This document shows positions 5,853 to 7,384 of a stretch of 7,384 bases of DNA, piece by piece. A program made the translations under genes and the position numbers. Source of the stretch: an uncultured Phycisphaerales bacterium (lineage in GTDB: Bacteria > Planctomycetota > Phycisphaerae > Phycisphaerales > UBA1924); the NCBI GenBank assembly GCA_937871415.1, contig CALMQD010000573.1, positions 1-7,384 on the forward strand, written 5' to 3'. Below the pieces are notes generated by a model. That model had not been told where the DNA came from and searched no databases. It saw only the letters and a list, made by a program, of their open reading frames with translations. Position 1 is the first letter of the stretch. The number at the start of each line of letters is the position of its first letter.

Positions 5853-6912
5853 GAGCCCTCTCCGGAAGTGTCGCGGGCCTGGTCAGCGTGCCGGGCGGGA
5901 GCGCCGCGGCGTTTACCTGCACGCGCCCCGCGAGCACACGCACCTGGTACGTCGCCACCTTCTCCTGGAACGGCGGCGGGGAGCACCCGTCGTGCGGGCG
6001 ATACTGCCAGCCGTGCCACGGGCACGTGATGCACCCGTCGATGATCTTCCCCTCGCCCAGCGGCCCGCCCTGGTGCGCGCACAGATTCGTCACCGCCGAC
6101 ACCTGTCCGTTGTGACGGAACACCGCGATGCGCTCGCCGCGCGCCGTGCACACCGTGCGGGCCCGGTTCTCGGGGATCTCTTCCGGCGCGCCGACGTCGA
6201 TCCACTCCGCGCCATCATCGGTCACCGTCTCGTGGCCGCGATCACGCCGGACCTCCCGCCAACCGGCGGCCAGGTGCAGCGTCACGACGAGCCCTGCGCC
6301 CGCGACGACCAGGACCGGCCCGATAGCGCCCCGGTTGTTCTGCAGCGCGCCCAGCGCCACGTGACCGGCCAGCAGCGCATAAGCGAGGTACACGAGCATG
6401 TGCAGCCGCTTCCACAGCGCGGGCGACAGGTTCTTGTTCCAGAAGTCGTGGCTCGTCGCCGCCATCAGGAACAGGATGAGCAGCGCGCCCAGCCCCAGCA
6501 CCTGGAAGGGGAACGCGCGCAGCGAGCCGTAGTTCGTGTTGCTCGTGAGCAGCGACACCAGCGGGTTGCTCACGCCGAAGCCGTGGTAGTACCCCAGCAC
6601 GACGACGGCGTGCACCAGCGCGATCAGGAACGTCATGACGCCCAGGTGCCGCCGGTTGTAGAGCAGCGGCAGGAAGCGCCGGTCGAGGCGCGCGAGCGGG
6701 CCGATGCACAGGATCACGTGCAGGAGCACGATCGCGCACGCGCCGGTCGAGCGGATGAGCGCGACCTCGTCGCTGTACGCGTTCGCGCCCGACCAGGCGA
6801 GCTTCGTCGCCAGCATATAGACCGCGATGAACGCCGCGGCGCTCACGGCCGCCACCGCGTCGTACACGCGCTTGTGCCGGTTCCACTGCACCCAGGTGTA
6901 TCCGACGCTCAT
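5845..6912 (-). CDS. Ferric-reductase/MsrQ-like haem membrane domain fused to a C-terminal Rieske [2Fe-2S] domain
   Basis: The 355-residue product has six predicted helices (about 16-38, 56-72, 88-109, 134-152, 169-190, 196-216). NRRHLGVMTFLIALVHAVVV (86-105) and WKRLHMLVYLAYALLAGHVA (167-186) match ferric-reductase-like membrane domains; H101, H171 and H184 are likely b-haem ligands, and the 13-residue H171-H184 spacing fits this superfamily. Residues about 236-335 are a Rieske domain, with ligands C278/H280 in CAHQGGPLGEG and C297/H300 in CPWHGW. Basic loops (RLDRRF, NRRH, REVRRDR) put both ends and the Rieske domain in the cytoplasm. No FAD/NAD(P)H domain is present, so the Rieske cluster probably exchanges electrons with the haems. 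GGGAGG six bases before the ATG at 6912 supports the start, which overlaps the preceding gene as ATGA. Domains are firm; substrate and direction of electron flow are unknown. Confidence 0.92.
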   Translation of the reverse strand: MSVGYTWVQWNRHKRVYDAVAAVSAAAFIAVYMLATKLAWSGANAYSDEVALIRSTGACAIVLLHVILCIGPLARLDRRFLPLLYNRRHLGVMTFLIALVHAVVVLGYYHGFGVSNPLVSLLTSNTNYGSLRAFPFQVLGLGALLILFLMAATSHDFWNKNLSPALWKRLHMLVYLAYALLAGHVALGALQNNRGAIGPVLVVAGAGLVVTLHLAAGWREVRRDRGHETVTDDGAEWIDVGAPEEIPENRARTVCTARGERIAVFRHNGQVSAVTNLCAHQGGPLGEGKIIDGCITCPWHGWQYRPHDGCSPPPFQEKVATYQVRVLAGRVQVNAAALPPGTLTRPATLPERAHA

Positions 6913-7043
6913 CGCGGGCCTCCCGCGGCCAGCGCGGCCGCGCCCTCCAGGCGCAGCGCGATCGCGCCGAGAATGACGCCGAGGATCACCGGCGCGAGGA
7001 CCATCCAGACGATCAGGTGTTGCCGCCGATGTCCGCGTGTCAT
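6909..7043 (-). CDS. Small single-helix membrane protein, 44 residues
   Basis: This short gene lies between two others with ATGA overlaps at both ends: its ATG (7043) overlaps the stop of the two-helix protein and its TGA overlaps the ATG of the FRD-Rieske gene. A GGGAG about eight bases upstream supports the start. The basic N-terminus MTRGHRRQH is followed by one helix at about residues 10-31 (IVWMVLAPVILGVILGAIAL) and a short Ala-rich tail, suggesting an N-in single-pass protein. The frame extends upstream to 7196, but that part only shadows the neighbouring gene. Size and position suggest an accessory or assembly subunit of the membrane complex. No homologue is recognised; the call rests on coding context. 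Confidence 0.75.
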   Translation of the reverse strand: MTRGHRRQHLIVWMVLAPVILGVILGAIALRLEGAAALAAGGPR

Positions 7044-7273
7044 GATGCGTGCTCCCGATGCCGCCGACCAGCCCGGGTCCACTTGGCGAGCACGACCGGC
7101 CAGAGCGCCGCCGCGCCCGGCAGGATCAGCAGGCGGAAGTGCCACGGCGCCCCCGCGCCCCTTGCCGCGTGGTCCACCTTCGAGACTCCGAAGCACACGA
7201 ACGCGGCGCCGAGCACCACGCCGATCGCGCCATAAGCGCCCAGCACCCAGAGAACCGTCAGTGCGACAGCCAT
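7040..7273 (-). CDS. Small two-helix membrane protein, 77 residues, first gene of the Rieske group in the window
   Basis: The product has two hydrophobic helices (about 3-30 and 46-64) joined by a loop SKVDHAARGAGAPWHFR, and a basic tail WTRAGRRHREHAS. The segment WHFRLLILPGAAALWPVVLA is distinctive; I recall closely similar small unassigned membrane proteins in other bacteria, but no functional name. Basic residues in the tail suggest a cytoplasmic C-terminus. It overlaps the 44-residue gene by four bases, so it is translated in the same unit and is likely an accessory subunit of the haem/Rieske membrane protein. The ribosome binding site before the ATG at 7273 is weak (GAAG five bases away). 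Genes may exist further upstream, outside the window. Confidence 0.75.
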   Translation of the reverse strand: MAVALTVLWVLGAYGAIGVVLGAAFVCFGVSKVDHAARGAGAPWHFRLLILPGAAALWPVVLAKWTRAGRRHREHAS

Positions 7274-7321
7274 GGCGACTTCGATGCCGCCCGGAGAGAG
7301 AGGTTGCAGCAGGGGCTATCG

Positions 7322-7384
7322 CCCCCCCTCCCCCCCACCCCCAGACCCGGCCCGGAATCGACCCCCCCGAGCCCCAGCATCCCC
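7322..7384 (-). promoter_or_regulatory. Multi-G-tract region upstream of the Rieske group (G-quadruplex candidate)
   Basis: The plus strand has eight C runs of 7, 7, 5, 3, 3, 7, 4 and 4 bases; the first three are separated by single bases. On the coding strand of the minus genes these are G runs lying about 48-111 bases before the first start codon. This fits a DNA or 5'-UTR RNA G-quadruplex that could affect transcription or translation. It may also be simple low-complexity intergenic DNA. The remaining part of the gap (7274-7321) shows only a small GGGGC/GCCCC hairpin at 7312-7325 and no clear promoter. Confidence 0.45.

Noticed and set aside
5010..6029. Long plus-strand open frame (339 residues) opposite the Cys/His and Rieske genes
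   Set aside because: Arg/Pro/Ala-rich composition typical of antisense frames in GC-rich DNA; the minus strand has clear domain-bearing genes.
7044..7196. Upstream extension of the 44-residue membrane gene to 95 residues
   Set aside because: It shadows the 77-residue gene in another frame, and a good ribosome binding site precedes the ATG at 7043.
1..7384. CRISPR array, tRNA, rRNA, insertion sequence or phage genes
   Set aside because: No repeat-spacer pattern, no RNA gene sequence and no transposase or integrase motifs on either strand.

Overview
The window is very GC-rich and densely packed. One 3' gene fragment lies on the plus strand (a TPR protein), and nine genes read on the minus strand, so most of the window is transcribed leftward. 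GC-rich coding DNA, ATGA stop/start overlaps, GGAGG-type ribosome binding sites and the mix of families (YHS-domain protein, NRDE/TANGO2, DinB-like, ferric-reductase-like plus Rieske) fit a Gram-negative-type bacterium, possibly a Planctomycetota (Phycisphaerae-like) lineage. That placement is an inference from gene content only; there is no rRNA or marker gene here.

Layout, left to right. 3-971 (+): C-terminal part of a TPR-repeat protein, followed by a short hairpin that may terminate it. It converges on a minus-strand block: SRPBCC/polyketide-cyclase-like protein (1023-1466, probable TTG start), membrane-anchored ATP-grasp ligase (1572-2672), NRDE/TANGO2 protein (2669-3421) and DinB-like four-helix protein (3409-3975). 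The last three overlap by 4 and 13 bases and form one translationally coupled unit. A perfect 10-bp stem at 4044-4072 separates this unit from a second minus-strand group.

The second group, in transcription order from the right edge, is: a two-helix small membrane protein (7040-7273), a 44-residue single-helix membrane protein (6909-7043), a six-helix ferric-reductase/MsrQ-like domain fused to a C-terminal Rieske [2Fe-2S] domain (5845-6912), a membrane-anchored protein with a conserved Cys/His motif and an apparent internal duplication (5085-5852), and a secreted YHS-domain protein with a cysteine-free thioredoxin-like N-terminal half (4087-5052). The first four overlap by 4, 4 and 8 bases; the YHS gene follows after 32 bases. 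Just upstream of the first of these genes the coding strand carries eight G tracts, a strong G-quadruplex candidate.

The second group is the most interesting part. Loop charges place the Rieske domain in the cytoplasm, where an ordinary ferric reductase would carry its flavin/NAD(P)H module. The two downstream proteins appear to face the periplasm. A working model, not a demonstrated one, is a small transmembrane electron-export or metal-handling system: cytoplasmic Rieske cluster to membrane b-haems to periplasmic Cys/His and YHS partners.
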